Assembly: GCF_000346465.2 (NCBI RefSeq)
Contig: NC_034014.1
Span: forward strand, 1,540,854-1,604,853
Reading direction: 5' to 3'
Length of the DNA stretch: 64,000 nucleotides
DNA from: Prunus persica
Taxonomy: Eukaryota > Streptophyta > Magnoliopsida > Rosales > Rosaceae
In this document: piece by piece, positions 40,295 to 53,126 of the stretch
How the letters are laid out: each line of letters starts with the position of its first letter
How positions within the stretch are numbered: position 1 is the first letter of the stretch
Notes under the pieces: generated by a model
What the model was told of the DNA's origin: nothing
What the model saw: the letters and a program-made list of their open reading frames with translations, nothing else
Database searches by the model: none
Made by a program: the position numbers and the translations under genes

Positions 40295-40604
40295 CCAGGT
40301 CAACCTCAACACATAAACCCCTTAAATAAAACTTATACTGTACCTGAATAACATAAAGGACTGATACAAATGTGGGAGGGATATATCAACCTCTACTGCA
40401 TAAAGCCATCAAGCTTGGATAAACCAAGTATCAACAACATAAAACAAAATTAAAACTAAAATCCCACAAGGAGAAATAATAGACTCGTAACGAGTTGTTG
40501 CAACTTATTCTGACTCAGAATCGAACATAAAAACTTAAGACTTTGAAAACAACTTGCACAACAACTACGGAGGAGCCGTTGTACTTTTTTTCATCATATG
40601 GGAT
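40295..40604 (-). other. 3' flank of gene C
   Basis: A diverged copy of the gene A 3' flank: 'acgagttgttgcaacttatt' at 40490 matches 14106 and 23040. It is shorter than the other flanks because LTR Y ends at 40294. Confidence 0.7.
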
Positions 40605-41172
40605 TTAAATTTTCCCTCTAACTTTGGTGTCCCTAGCATTATCGTCCACACGTACTCGGATTTCTTTCTTAGTACTTGAGTACTTCTTGAGGAAACTTTT
40701 CAACCAGTGTGAGCCGAGAGTTTTGAGTGCCTTTTCAATCCATTGTCATAATCCACAAAGTTAATACCAAACTGAACAATGTATCCAGAATTCCATTCAA
40801 AGTTGTCTAGCACTGACCATGCAAAGTAGCCTTTCACTCTAACACCATCTCTACACACACACACACACAAAATTCATATCCATTAGTGTCAATATAATGA
40901 TTAAGTAATCGAAAGGTAAGAAGGGTTAACAAAAACTTACTTAATTGCATCTTTAAGGTAACACAGGTGGTGATAGTAGTAATGAATTCTATTAATATCA
41001 TTGAGAGCTTCCTCAAGTGGTAATATGGGATTACTGAACTCATCCATGCCTACACAATATAATGCATTAATTTAGTTTTAATTTTAAATTTACACCACTT
41101 CATTGTATTTTACACCATTATACATATGTGGGAAACATTGATGATGTAATTAATTAAGATCTAAAAGTTCTA

Positions 41173-41421
<249 letters not shown>

Positions 41422-41539
41422 CTAATAATTTTATGTGTACCTGTGGACCAATGGGCACCCCATTAAGCTCAACTGCCACAACATAGATATAAATATGAAT
41501 ATTAGAATCTAATTAGAACTTAATTAATTAGTAGAATTA

Positions 41540-41848
<309 letters not shown>

Positions 41849-42021
41849 TCAGATATAAACATTTAATTGAGTTTATATATAAATTAATACTATACTTGCC
41901 ATCCAAACATAAAATCCAAATATCTAGATGCAGCATCGATATCTTCCTTTGACTCTGAAGCGGGCTCAATCCAGTGTGACACCACTGTTATTCCTATCAC
42001 ACCATTTTGAGATGCCTACAC

Positions 42022-43509
42022 TGAAATTGGTACTTAGGTGGCGAGGGGTAAACTTAAAAGATATTCAACCAAGAACGCAACAAACTTCATACACTCTAGA
42101 CCTTGACCAAATACTCTCATGACTAGTCAACTGTCAGATATGAATTATACAAAATAATAACATACACAGAGCATACCAAGATGTACCTGCAAGCTTAGAG
42201 AATTACTAGTGACAACCTAGGCACTCAGAAGGACCCGTCAATCTAGGCATCCCATGTGCTAGCAACAACTATGATGAAAGTGTATGAAGACAACATAATC
42301 AAGCAAACACCAAACAGCAGATAATGATGACTAGTCAACTACAAGGATACAAACCCAGAATTCATATGATGACGAGTCAACCATTAAGAACACAAACCCA
42401 GAATTCATATGATGACTAGTCAACCATAATTCATACGATGACTAGTCAACCACCAAGAACACAAACCCAAAATTCATATGATGACTAGTCAACCACAATT
42501 CATACGATGACTAGTCAACCACCAAGAACACAAACCCAGAATTCATACGATGACTAGTCAACCACCAAGAACACAAACCCAGAAAAATTACAGAGATGCA
42601 AATAGAAATTGTTTACCCAGAAACCCACCATTGGGAAAAACTGGGGGTCATCAACCGACTAGGCAATCCACTAAGTAGAAAAAGATTCTTACAAAGGAAC
42701 ACAAGCAAGCTCAAGAAAAACCTAGATCTATTTAGGAAGATGAGCTATACCTCCTTTGTGCAATCTTCTTCTCCAACTTAGCAAAGCTTGAAGCTCAGTT
42801 CTTCATGGCAATGGCAGCTCCTTCTCCAGCTCATTCATCCCATGGCACCAGCTTGCAAGCTCCAACTCAGACAGAAACCAAAATTTGGATTCAAAGGAGA
42901 ATGACCAATTTCCTCAAGAAACCATACTCTTGAAGAAATCAGTCATGAATCTAACCTAGATATAAATGAGAGAGTGTTTTAAGTAGCTAGATGCAGATTC
43001 GTATTCAAATGCAGTTTTTCAAGAAGAAATCGATTGGGAAAAACTCATAGATGAAATATATGGTTCTCTCTTGAGGAAGAAGAAGCGAAAGATGGCAAGC
43101 CAAACTTTCCAAAACTTCCACCCAAAAGAGACAACTGCCCAAAGAAGAATTCCTTAGCCTTTACAGACAAAAATTTCCTTAGGTCAGAATCACACATGGC
43201 AGCAGAGAGAAACGAGAATAGGACAAAAAAGTTGGTTATCCAGCTGGAAATCCTACAGAGCAAGGATGACTAGTCATACAAGAAACAGATGACTAGTCAT
43301 CATTTTATGAAAACAGTTTAATGCAATGTTATGCAATGCACAATTTACCTTTGTCAATTTGCTTGAAGCTCCATAGGATTGTTGTTAGTTAAGAACACCT
43401 AGAGAAGCTATTCTCAATCTAAACTTGAGCTTGATAAATAACAATAGAAATCCTATTACAAAGTTGTCAAGGAAAGCCAAAAGAAAAACTCAAAATGCAT
43501 ACATTAACA
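42022..43509 (-). mobile_element. Solo LTR, family Y, in intron 7 of gene C
   Basis: It runs from TGAAATTGGTACTTAGG to GCATACATTAACA and is flanked by tacac on both sides (42017-42021 and 43510-43514). Length is 1488 bp, with no internal coding. It carries about ten copies or variants of the palindrome ATGACTAGTCAT: eight in 42117-42560 and two in 43262-43300. Other copies of the family are at 18722, 21180 and 39441. It is likely a copia-type LTR; the parent element is not in the window. Confidence 0.85.
42325..42565. repeat. Tandem array of ATGACTAGTCA palindromes
   Basis: Units of about 24-45 bp, built from 'gatgactagtcaacc' plus 'aagaacacaaacccagaatt', are repeated with small changes. Repeats are centred near 42330, 42370 (gacgagtc), 42413, 42437, 42480, 42505 and 42548. 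The core is its own reverse complement and contains TGAC cores on both strands. Confidence 0.75.
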
Positions 43510-43956
43510 TACACACAAAAATTCAATAACAATAATATTTGTTAATTTAGAGCCCCAAAAAAAAAAAAAGTCAACTTTTATTTATTTCAATTAAAAAAAA
43601 AGTATTCCCTATTTTATTGTTATTAAATACTCTCGACTATTATGGAATTCTTAATTATGACCTCAATATGCAAACAAAGAAAAATAATAATTAAAATGAC
43701 CTGATATTTATCCTTGTATACTTTTACAACAGCTACATGAGCAAGGAGTTGGTTGTGTGTCACCAAATATGGTTCAGTACCCAAATCTCCACCAAGGCAG
43801 CTTGGGGTTTGCCAATCAGAGCATCATCCAGGTGCGTGGATCCCAATTGCATAAGCATGGTGACTAACGGCGTATGGCTCATTTAATGTAATCCAATGCT
43901 TTATTCGATCACCAAATTTCTTAAAACAAAGTTCTGTATATTCTTTGAAGCTGTCT

Positions 43957-44597
43957 CTAGGAATCTAGGAATAGTACTACAAATATCCGAACCCTTAGGT
44001 GTAGCCGTCACTTTACCTCTATAATTGGGTTGGGACCACCTTAAAGTGGCATAGTAGATTCTGGTTTTGCTGCCGAACCTTAGGTGTAGCGTCACTTTGC
44101 CTCCATGGGTTAAAATATAAATAATTAAAAGCACAAAATCACTTTTGATTCCTGTAATTTGTTGGGTTTACAACTTTGGTTCTGTAGTTTGAATTTTGTC
44201 ATTTTTATAGTTATATTTTTGAATTCATAGCAATTCAAGTACACGATTTAATTTTTATCAAATTCCTCCAGATTCTGTGATGTTTTGATTATGTGACACT
44301 CCCACTCAAGTCAAATTCCTCCCAGTTTAAACTTAAATTGCAAATTTTATTCAAAACCCTAAGCCCCAAAATCATACCTAATAAATTGATAAATGGGATG
44401 ACCTCTAGTTGTGTTTTACTGTTACATGGCTCGGGTGGACTGACATACCCCTCCACGTGAGAGGCACATAATCAAAAGTTAATGAAATTGAGAAGAAAAT
44501 TGAAATGTATCCTTAAATTCATCCAAATTGAAAATTACAATGATCAAATTATCAAAATTGAAACTATGGGAATCAAAGTTGTAAAATCGACAAACTA
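43957..44597. other. Remnant upstream of gene C
   Basis: No gene. 'ttgggaccaccttaaagtgg' at 44031, followed by 'ctggttttgctgccg' near 44061, resembles gene A's upstream block, so DNA between exon 7 and the promoter region has been lost. 'cttaggtgtag' with 'cgtcacttt' occurs twice (43986 and 44081). Confidence 0.5.
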
Positions 44598-45009
44598 TAA
44601 GAGCATCCACGATCATGCTCCTTATTTTTTAGTTAAAATTTAGCTAAAAACACTAGAAAGCTATTTTAGGAGCTCCTTATAAAATTTCAACTTCAATCAT
44701 GCTCTCTAGTTTAGGGAATCATAAATGATTTATTTCTTTTTTTAGTTTAGCATAAATGTTCCCTCTTCACATAAAATAATAATACTTAGTTAGCATTAAA
44801 TAAATACTTAAAATATTATTAAAGTAAAGCAACATTTAATTATAGGGAATCATTAAGAGTCCTTTCTCTCTCCTTATATTTAGGAGCTCCTAAAGATCTC
44901 CTTATTTCAAGAGTTGGATAGGGAGCATGGTCGGATGTGGGTTTTCTCATTTCCTCCCTAAATTTTATCTGAGAAGGCGGTTGAGGGAGTCCATTGTGGA
45001 TACTCTAAG
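44598..45009. mobile_element. MITE with 'agagcatccac' ends
   Basis: Ends 'aagagcatccacgatcatg' and 'ccattgtggatactctaa' form imperfect inverted repeats over about 15-20 bp. Related DNA near 51590-51615 ('ggcaaattatatgaccaaaa') lacks the insertion. The interior is AT-rich and non-coding. Confidence 0.6.
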
Positions 45010-45137
45010 ACCACAAGTAACATTTTGCCAAAAAAATCATAATTAATAATAATTTTTTGGAAAAATAAGTTGATGACTTTTTCCTTGTTTGGAAAAAAAA
45101 AAGTAATCCAAAATATCCAATCGGGACCGTCTTTAAG

Positions 45138-45417
45138 TGGCGGAATGGGAACAAGAAAGTAAATAACTCAAACGCAAGAACTGGATTGAATGACTTATTA
45201 TTGAACAGCAACCTTTGGCTATTATATAGTCTTACATGAACTAACAAACAGTTGAAATACAGCCCACAATTCACACTAACAGAAACGTGGTAACGTGTAT
45301 AAGGAAAGAGTCCTAAACAGTAAACAAGTCTCCCTACATAATAGGGACTTATTTGAAATAGAAAACAAACCTAAATATATGAGAATCCTATACTAATAAG
45401 GAATCCCAAACCCGTCA
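45138..45417 (-). repeat. 3' LTR of the copia element
   Basis: It matches 49521-49799 almost base for base from 'gaatgggaacaagaaagt' to 'ggaatcccaaacccgtca'. The outermost bases differ (TGGCGG against TGAG). Confidence 0.85.
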
Positions 45418-45449
45418 TTCCCTCCCTTAAACTAACTGCCATCAAGCAT

Positions 45450-47582
45450 TTAGTTTACATCAGCAATTTCACAAACTCCCAACAGACTCCGAAGCTTCTG
45501 AAACGCATCAACCTTCAATGGTTTGGTCATTACATCTGCCACTTGATCATCACTCCCACAATGAACCAAAGCAATCGAACCCTCCTTTGTAAGATTCCTC
45601 AAGAAGTGGTACCTTACATCAATATGTTTGCTGCGACCATGCATCACAGGATTCTTTGAAAGCTTAATGGTTGAGCTATTATCACACTTGATATGAGTAT
45701 AGACTTCATCACCATGCCCGAGCTCCTTCAATACCCTTTTCATCCAAATTGCTTGACACGCACACACTGCAGCTGCTACAAACTCTGCTTCCGTAGTAGA
45801 TAGCGTAACAATTGGCTGTTTTTTCGAACTCCATGACACAGCACCAGAACTTAGCAAGAACACATAGCCACTTGTACTCTTCCTATCTTCCAGATCTCCT
45901 GCATAATCACTATCCGTGAAAGCAAGCAATTTACCATCTCCACCTCTCTTGTAATGGATGCCATAATTCACAGTCCCCTTTAGATATCGAAGAGCTCTCT
46001 TCGCAGCTTGTAGATGAAGCTCAGTTGGTTTTGCCATATACCTGCTTATGAGGCTGGTGACAAACATCATGTCTGGTCTCGTGGCAGTAAGGTACATCAA
46101 GCTTCCCACCATTTGCTTGAAGTACGTCTCATCCACAGTGATTCCATCTTCATCCTTACTGATCTTAAAGCCTGGAATAATTGGACTATTCACCTCATTG
46201 CTTTCCAGCATCCCAAATCTTTTCAGAATTTCCAGTGCATACCTTTTTTGACATATAAAGATACCATCTGCTCTTTGAAGTACTTCGATGCGAAGGAAAA
46301 ATCTCATGCTTCCCAAATCAGACATATCAAATTCTCTTAACATAGAACTCTTGAACTCAGACATCATATCCTCATCATCACCAGTAAAAATTAAATCATC
46401 AACATAGATACTTACAATGATAATCTTTCCTTCTCTGTTCCTCTTTGTAAACAAAGTTTGCTCACTGTCACACCTCTGGAAGCCTTCATTGATGAAATGT
46501 GCTTCGATCCGACTAAACCAAGCTCGTGGAGCTTGTTTTAATCCATACAAAGCCTTGTGTAGCTTGTAGACCAAATGCTCCTTGCCTTTCTTCTTGTAAC
46601 CTCTTGGTTGCTCAACGTAAACATTTTCACTTAGTTCTCCATGAAGGAATGCTGACTTGACATCCAACTGAAAAATCTTCCAACCATTTTGTGCTGCCAA
46701 AGCAATGATCGTTCTCACCATGTCCATCCTTGCCACTGGTGCAAAGACCTCTGTGTAGTCTATGCTATGCTTCTGTGAGTAGCTTTTGGCTATTAAGCGT
46801 GCCTTATGCTTGTCAATCTCCCCATGCTCATTGTACTTGGTCTTGTAAACCCACTTGACACCGATCTTTTTAGCTCCAGCAGGCAACTCAGTTAATGTCC
46901 ATGTCTTGTTCTTTTCAATGGAGTTGATCTCACTGTCCATAGCTTGTCTCCACTTTACATTCCTCACTGCTTCTTCAAAATGAAAAGGATCTTCAGTTGC
47001 CACAACTTGTGCCATGTGTGCCTCATCTTCACTCAAACCTTCTCCACTAACATAATCATTCAAATAAGGAGGAGCACGTCTCACTCTCCTTTCATTCTCA
47101 TCAGGCCCATTTGAATTTCCTACTTCTCTACCTTGTGCTTCTTCACTGCCCTCACTCTCACTTCTTTCCCCTCTATAACCATTGTCAGCTTCATCTCCAT
47201 TTTCACTCACCCTCTCTTCACCTTCATTGTTTTCTTCATTCTCTCCCCACTCCAAGTCTAAAAAGATTTACGCCTCATAATTCACTCCCCAATCCCACTG
47301 TTTTTCTTCCTCAAAAATAACATCTCTACTCACAACAATTTTTCTAGCAATAGGATCAAACAATCTATACCCCTTGGACTCCTCACTAACTCCCAGTAAG
47401 ACACAAGAAAAACTTTTATTATCTAATTTACCTCTTCTTGCATCTGGAATGTGAACATGAGCTAGGCATCCAAAGACCCGAAAATGCTTAACTGAGGGTT
47501 TTACTCCACTCCATGCCTCTTGTGGTGTGACATTCTTCACTACCAATGTCGGGCACCTATTCAGAACATAGAAAGTCCAATT
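45450..47582 (-). pseudogene. Copia pol, second part: integrase end, reverse transcriptase, RNase H
   Basis: Frame 47585-47268 holds the integrase end ('VLNRCPTLVVKN'). A stop at 47268-47270 separates it from the 601-codon frame 47255-45450. That frame has reverse transcriptase ('KWVYKTKYNEHGE', 'FQLDVKSAFLHGEL', YVDD in 'SIYVDDLIFTGDD') and RNase H ('TDSDYAGDLEDRKSTSGY', 'LSTTEAEFVAA', 'CDNSS'). All enzyme motifs are present, but the stop should prevent a full polyprotein. Confidence 0.88.
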
Positions 47583-49468
47583 CACAGCCTCCGGCCAAAA
47601 GGAATCCTCTTATCAGACAACACGGAACGGACCATATTCATCACGGTTCGATTTTTCATCTCAGCTACGCCGTTTTGTTGTGGTGTATATGCAGTGGTTA
47701 ATTGTCTTTTGATTCCACTTTGTTTGCAAAAATCATTGAAGTCATTTGAAGTGAATTCACCCCCTCTATCTGTCCGCAAGCACTTGACAAACAATCCTTT
47801 CTCTTTCTCCACCATCTTTTTGAAAAGCTTGAAGCAATTCAGTGCCTCACACTTTGCTGTCAACAGATATACCCATGATTTACGACTATAATCATCAATA
47901 AAACATAATGTGTACCTCTTGCCACTGTTGGATATAGGGGAAATAGGCCCGCAAATGTCTGCATGAATGAGCTCCAATGGCTGACTTGCTCTCCACGTAC
48001 TTATCTTTGGTATGTCATCTCGGTGTTGTTTGCCATTAATGCAATCCATGCATGTTGTGTTTGAAGCTTGAAACTGAGGAAGTCTATGAACCATCTTCTT
48101 GTTTTGCAAGGTTCTCAAACCTTTGTGACTCAAGTGGCCATATCGCCGATGCCAAAGGGAAGAGAGATCTTGAGAGCTTGTATGAATACATCTTTCTGGC
48201 TGAGCATTTGTAGGGACTGGAGTCTGGGCTAGTAGTATAAACATTCTATTTACACTCATCACAGTCTGAATAATCAAGCCCTTCATCGGATGATAGATTT
48301 TACAGACTCCCCCTTTAATCAATATTGCCAAGCCTCTTTCTTGAAGTTGTCCTATGCTCAAGAGATTATTTTTGAGCTCTGGAACATAGTACACTTCATG
48401 GACAACATGGTTAACTCCATTCAATAGCAGCTTCACATTTCCCTTTCCAACCACATTTATCCTACTATTGTTTTCCAATTTAACTGAATGTAGAAAGCTC
48501 TCATCTAGATTGGTGAACATACCTCGATTTCCACACATATGATTGGAACATCTCGAGTCAAGGAACCATGCATCATTCCGTTTCACCTCATGTGATTCAA
48601 CATATGACATCAAAAGCATCTCATCCTCTTCATTCACTTCTGTGTAATTGGCTTCCTTATCCCACTTTGGACACTCATACTGGAAATGTCCAAGATTGTG
48701 ACACTTGAAGCATTCCACCTCAGCTCTGTTGAATGTCTGACCTCTTCTTCCACGACCTCTGCCTCCAACTCTTTCATCAGTTGTCACCTTCAGAGCTTGC
48801 TCAACGCCACTGCTCCTGTGAAACTTTTTCTCATGCACAATGAGCGAGCTTTGAAGCTCATCAATAGTGAGTGCATCCATATCCCTAGACTCCTCAATCG
48901 AACAGACTATATAATTAAATTTGTCGGCGAGGGATCTAAGAATCTTCTCACAAATTGTAACATCAGTCATAGCCTCCCCATACACTCTCATCTTGTTTGC
49001 TACTGACATGACTCTAGCAAAATAATCAGTAATTGTTTCACCAACCTTCATTTCGAGAGTTTCAAAGTCTCTTCTCAAGGCTTGAAGAGTCGAGCGCTTC
49101 ACTCTAGCATTGCCTTCATATTTCTTTTTCATGGACTCCCAGATCTTCTTTGATGTATCCTTCTCCAAGATCGTCTCTAGAATAGTTCTATCTATCGCTT
49201 GGAAAAGATAGTTCTTGGCCTTGAGGTCCTTGAGCTTCAATGCTTCTAACTCTTTCTGCTGCCCTTCTGATAGAGGTCGTGCTCCTGTCATCGGCTCTTC
49301 ATAACCGGTTTCAATCAGACTCCAATACTCTTTGCTTCGAAGAAAATTTTCCATAAGCATGCTCCAATGGTCATAATGACCATCAAAACGTGGAATGGAT
49401 GGTTGCACAAAATTTCCTTCGAAGGTCATCTTCTTCTCTCTCTCTCTGTGTGTTCGGAAATCACTCAA
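47582..49468 (-). pseudogene. Copia gag-pol, first part: gag, protease, integrase
   Basis: A frame of 628 codons. Gag starts near 'NFVQPSIPRFDGHYDHWS'. A zinc knuckle 'CFKCHNLGHFQYEC' follows. The protease reads 'FLDSRCSNHM', where DSG is the rule, so Gly has become Arg next to the catalytic Asp. The integrase has an HHCC finger ('HRRYGHLSHKGL', 'CMDCINGKQH') and 'LRTDRGGEF' and 'NGVAEMKNRT' core motifs. A missing T near 47600 shifts the frame at the FWPEAV segment. The copy is probably dead. Confidence 0.88.
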
Positions 49469-49507
49469 AAGCTGCGGCTTCTTTTCTCAGGCCCAGTGGG
49501 GGGCTCT

Positions 49508-49520
49508 GATACCAGTTTGT
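49508..49520 (-). other. Primer binding site of the copia element
   Basis: The minus strand reads AACTGGTATCAGA(GC) a few bases inside the LTR, matching the 3' end of initiator Met-tRNA (TGGTATCAGAGC). This is standard for plant copia elements. Confidence 0.75.
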
Positions 49521-49799
49521 TGAGAATGGGAACAAGAAAGTAAATAACTCAAACGCAAGAACTGGATTGAATGACTTATTATTGAACAGCAACCTTTGGC
49601 TATTATATAGCCTTACATGAACTAACAAACAACTGAAATACAGCCCACGATTCACACTAACAGAAACGTGGTAATGTGCATAAGGAAAGAGTCAAAAAAC
49701 AGTAAACAAGTCTCCCTACATAATAGGGACTTATTTGAAACAGAAAACAATCCTAAATATCTGAGAATCCTATACTAATAAGGAATCCCAAACCCGTCA
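49521..49799 (-). repeat. 5' LTR of the copia element
   Basis: TGAGAATGGG to AACCCGTCA, about 279 bp, nearly identical to the LTR at 45138-45417. Confidence 0.88.
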
Positions 49800-52149
49800 C
49801 TAATTGTATCCAATAAATTCGACAAACGTAGTGCTTCAAGAAAGTACTAAAATTATAATCATTTGATTGAGTGGTCAAATGATATTGGATTGAAGTGATT
49901 TTTTAAAGAAATGATTTTTGAATTAATATCTATAAAATAGACGATTCATATTAGTGAAATATAATACGAAGTCGAGACAAACCATGAATCAATTCAAGAT
50001 CAAAACATTTTTTATGAGCTGAAGTTGGAAATGAGTCTGAAAAAGTAAAAAGAGATGCAAAGAAAGAAATACATGCAAAAAACTATAATTCCTAATTAAT
50101 AAAGAAGTGCAAAATTACGTAAAATAAGGGAGGTAAGTTACATGGAGAATTTCCATAGTACATGAGATGAGAGAGAGAAAGAAATATTTTTTGAGCATGC
50201 AATTAACGATGCTAATTAGTTTCGTAATTAGTAGAGAAGAAACATATTTTATAGGTATAATTAATTGGTGGACACACCTCACCCCCGCACTCACCTACCC
50301 CACCAGGCGGGGCCCCAATAAAAGGAAATTGTGACTTAAATTTTAAAAATTCTCGTGGTTAAAGGGAAAAAGATAGATTCGTTCTATGACTGTTGACGAC
50401 ACCAAAACCAAAATAATAAAATAATAAAATATACTAACAGTGGTAAAATAATAAAATATAAGAAAAAGTTTCACACCTTCAAATTTAAGAGGAGTTCATA
50501 ATAAAAACAAATAGAATTTTGACACTTGTTAAATTCTTTTAACGTTTTGTACTTTGAATTTCTTTTACTTTTTTTTAAGAATTTGATTGTTACTTGTGAG
50601 GAACGAGCTCGCCCTTAATTTTAAGAAAAATACTAAATTTATCATATTTTTATACCACATTATATATCATCTTTCTAATAGAAGTGATCCCTATTATATT
50701 GATAAGCTCCACCTCTATTAGAGAAATAGTATATATTATAGTATAAAAATATGATAAACCTAACATTACCCTAATTTTAATCTAATATGAACCCTCACCA
50801 CATTAATGCATTCATAATTAACTTTTTGTTTTTGTTTGTTCTTAATTATTAAAGAAAAACCAAAAGCCAACCTCAGTTTCTCTCTCTCTTCCATATGTAA
50901 AGAAAGAAAGCGAACCTAAAATAAATTAATATTGTCAAATCCTTATCAAGAAAGAAAGCAAGCTGGCAAATAATGCGTGGCTGTTCCGGATGCTGCCTTT
51001 TCTCTGTCTTGATCATTTGTAGTGGTATCTTGGATGGATTTGGTGTCTACTTGATTGTCTACCATGGGCTCTAGACATTATTTTAGACTGAAGATTAGTA
51101 CTGCAATTCCACACAAAAAAGAGAGAAAAGATTCTGATATGAGATTGTGTGTGACATTTTAGAAAGAGGAAAAATCAACCTTCCATCACGTCCTATCTTA
51201 ATTGTTGAGGAGCCAAACAAAACAACATAATTAACTATCAACGCAATAAAAACATGAACTATCTTGAAAACGTTGAATATATGCTTCAAATCTTGAAAAC
51301 GTTGGCCTCCAATTCTTAGTATTTTTCTACTTGTGTGTAAAGGGGAAATTGGAGACTGTATCGTTACAATATAATGAGTCTAATTAATGAGCCACCCAAC
51401 AAAGTTTGTTATTTACAAGTTAATATTCTTGTAAATATTCCTTCACGTGAGGGGCATGTGTGGTCAAAATTTAACGGAATTGGGAGGAATTTGACAAAAA
51501 TTGAAACGTGTCCTTCAATTGATCCGAATTTAAAAATACAAGATTAAATTTTCAAAATTAAAACTACATGGTCCAAGTTATAAAACCGGCAAATTATATG
51601 ACCAAAAGTAACTTTTTGCCAAAAAATAAACAATAATTAATAATTAATTTTCGGAAAAAATAAGTTAATGACTTTTTCCTTCTTTATACTACTGTATGGA
51701 AACATACAATTTAATCCATGAGAGAAAAAAAAATATTTTCTGAGCAATTTAATCCTAATTAATTTGTTTAGTAGATAAACATATAATTTGGGTGGACAAT
51801 AAAACCATGATGCAATGCAGACATGCTATAATGAATAAAAAAATAAAAAAATTATGGCTACTTAAGTCTTCCAGAGGTTGTCCTTGGATTTATGCAGAAT
51901 ATATAAGATAGTTTCAAAGCGTTAACCCAATTAGTTTTTTGCTACATGTGCGTAAAGTATTAAGAAATTGAAGAAGAAATCAAACCAAACGTGAATTTGT
52001 ATCACAATAGGGTGATTAGTTTAGAGAAATTTTTAGATCAAGGCAAAATGGAGTTTTTTTCACTCAACAAAAATTCTCGACTTCGAAGCACAGCTTTTTA
52101 AGATATAACCTCACGTATTTTACCAATTAGGAGATCAAGTTAGAGACTA
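49800..52149. other. Intergenic DNA with duplicated flank segments
   Basis: No gene is recognised. 'gccacccaacaaagtttg' at 51391 recurs at 52180 and 56530, and 'ggagccaaacaaaacaacat' at 51209 recurs at 39207. The C-rich stretch at 50273-50310 resembles 20320. 51850-51930 contains the empty site ('cttaagtcttccagaggttg') of the element at 53127. The rest is AT-rich. Confidence 0.5.
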
Positions 52150-52810
52150 TATCGTTACAACAATTGGTCTAATGAGGCACCCAACAAAGTTTCGTCTTCA
52201 CAAGTTAATTGGTCGGTGTACTTCACCTCTTTGTCTTTTAGCTCGTAATCGGGAGCTTATTTTGGAATACCAATGGGCTATTACTTTAATGTCTTCTTAT
52301 GTTCCAGCAACTGGTGCTGTGCGGCGATGGTCTCCACCTTATGGTACTTTTGTGAAGTTAAATGTTGATGGGGTTGTCAATTTGCCATTTCGTTTTAGGG
52401 GTTTAGGGGTTGTTATTCGGGATGGTATGGATGATTTATTGTTGACTGCCTCTAAAGGCATGTTTTCTCCTAAAGCTACTGAAATTTATGCTACAATCTC
52501 GAGCTTGCGGATTGCAAGTCAAATGAGGTATCGTTATATTGTTTTAGAAATGGATGCAAAAGAGGTTATTTTGAGCTTTCAAACTTCTTAGCAAAGCTGG
52601 TCGATCGAGGGTGTTTTAGTTGATGAAGTCAGGGGCCTTTTTAATCTTTTTGCTAGCATTTCTTGTTGATTTGCTCCTCGGGAGTGTAATCAGGTTGCTC
52701 ATCTATTTGCTAAGTAGGCACTTCTGTCTCAAGATTTTCAAGTTTGGCTAGAGGATGGTCCTTTGTGGCTTTCTGATGTTTTGGCCAATAACAAGTTATT
52801 TTCTTAATTT
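52150..52810 (+). pseudogene. RNase H-like domain remnant, probably from a LINE
   Basis: The frame 52172-52591 contains 'KLNVDGVVNLP', 'GLGVVIRD', 'ATEIYATISSLRIA' and 'LEMDAKEV', matching the acidic residues of the plant RNase H-like domain found at the end of LINE reverse transcriptases and in small host proteins. After stops the end of the domain continues ('APRECNQVAHLFAK', about 52672). At least three in-frame stops show decay. It begins inside a duplicated flank block after 'cacaagttaattgg' (52199), consistent with insertion. Host origin cannot be excluded. Confidence 0.7.
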
Positions 52811-53072
52811 TTTATTTTATATCGGTTGTGATGTTGTAGTACTCTTTTTTCTTGACTGGATTTTTCTCCATTTGGGGTTTTTTAAAGACAAGATTTTAAT
52901 AAGGCTACACTTGTTGCATCACTGAAGTCCAGGTCTTACCGTATCTCTTTGTCTTGCAGATACTTCTCATATGCCGAAGAGTCCAAAGAGGCCGAAAGTG
53001 ATGCAACATCAATTGGGCCCAAAAGTACTCGACCATTTTTATGCATCAACAACTTAAGCACTAGAATGAAGA

Positions 53073-53105
<33 letters not shown>

Positions 53106-53126
53106 TTGTCCACTTAAGTCTTCCAG
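52811..53126. other. Non-coding DNA with an AT microsatellite
   Basis: An uninterrupted AT repeat lies at 53073-53098. No gene is seen. The region may be the tail of the LINE-like insertion. Confidence 0.4.

Larger units (their letters stand above)
45138..49799 (-). mobile_element. Ty1/copia retrotransposon with both LTRs
   Basis: LTRs of about 280 bp lie at 45138-45417 and 49521-49799 and differ at only a handful of positions, so the insertion is fairly recent. Next to the left LTR is a pyrimidine tract (purine tract on the coding strand, 45418-45430). Before the right LTR is 'gctctgataccagtt', which is a TGGTATCAGAGC primer site on the minus strand. Gag-pol lies between, with one frameshift and one stop. 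No matching target duplication was found. Confidence 0.9.

Noticed and set aside
42325..42565. CRISPR-like array
   Set aside because: The units are imperfect, unevenly spaced, part of an LTR found elsewhere in the window, and the genome is a plant's.
46014..49006. Plus-strand frames inside the copia element
   Set aside because: The minus strand carries gag, integrase, reverse transcriptase and RNase H motifs across the same bases.
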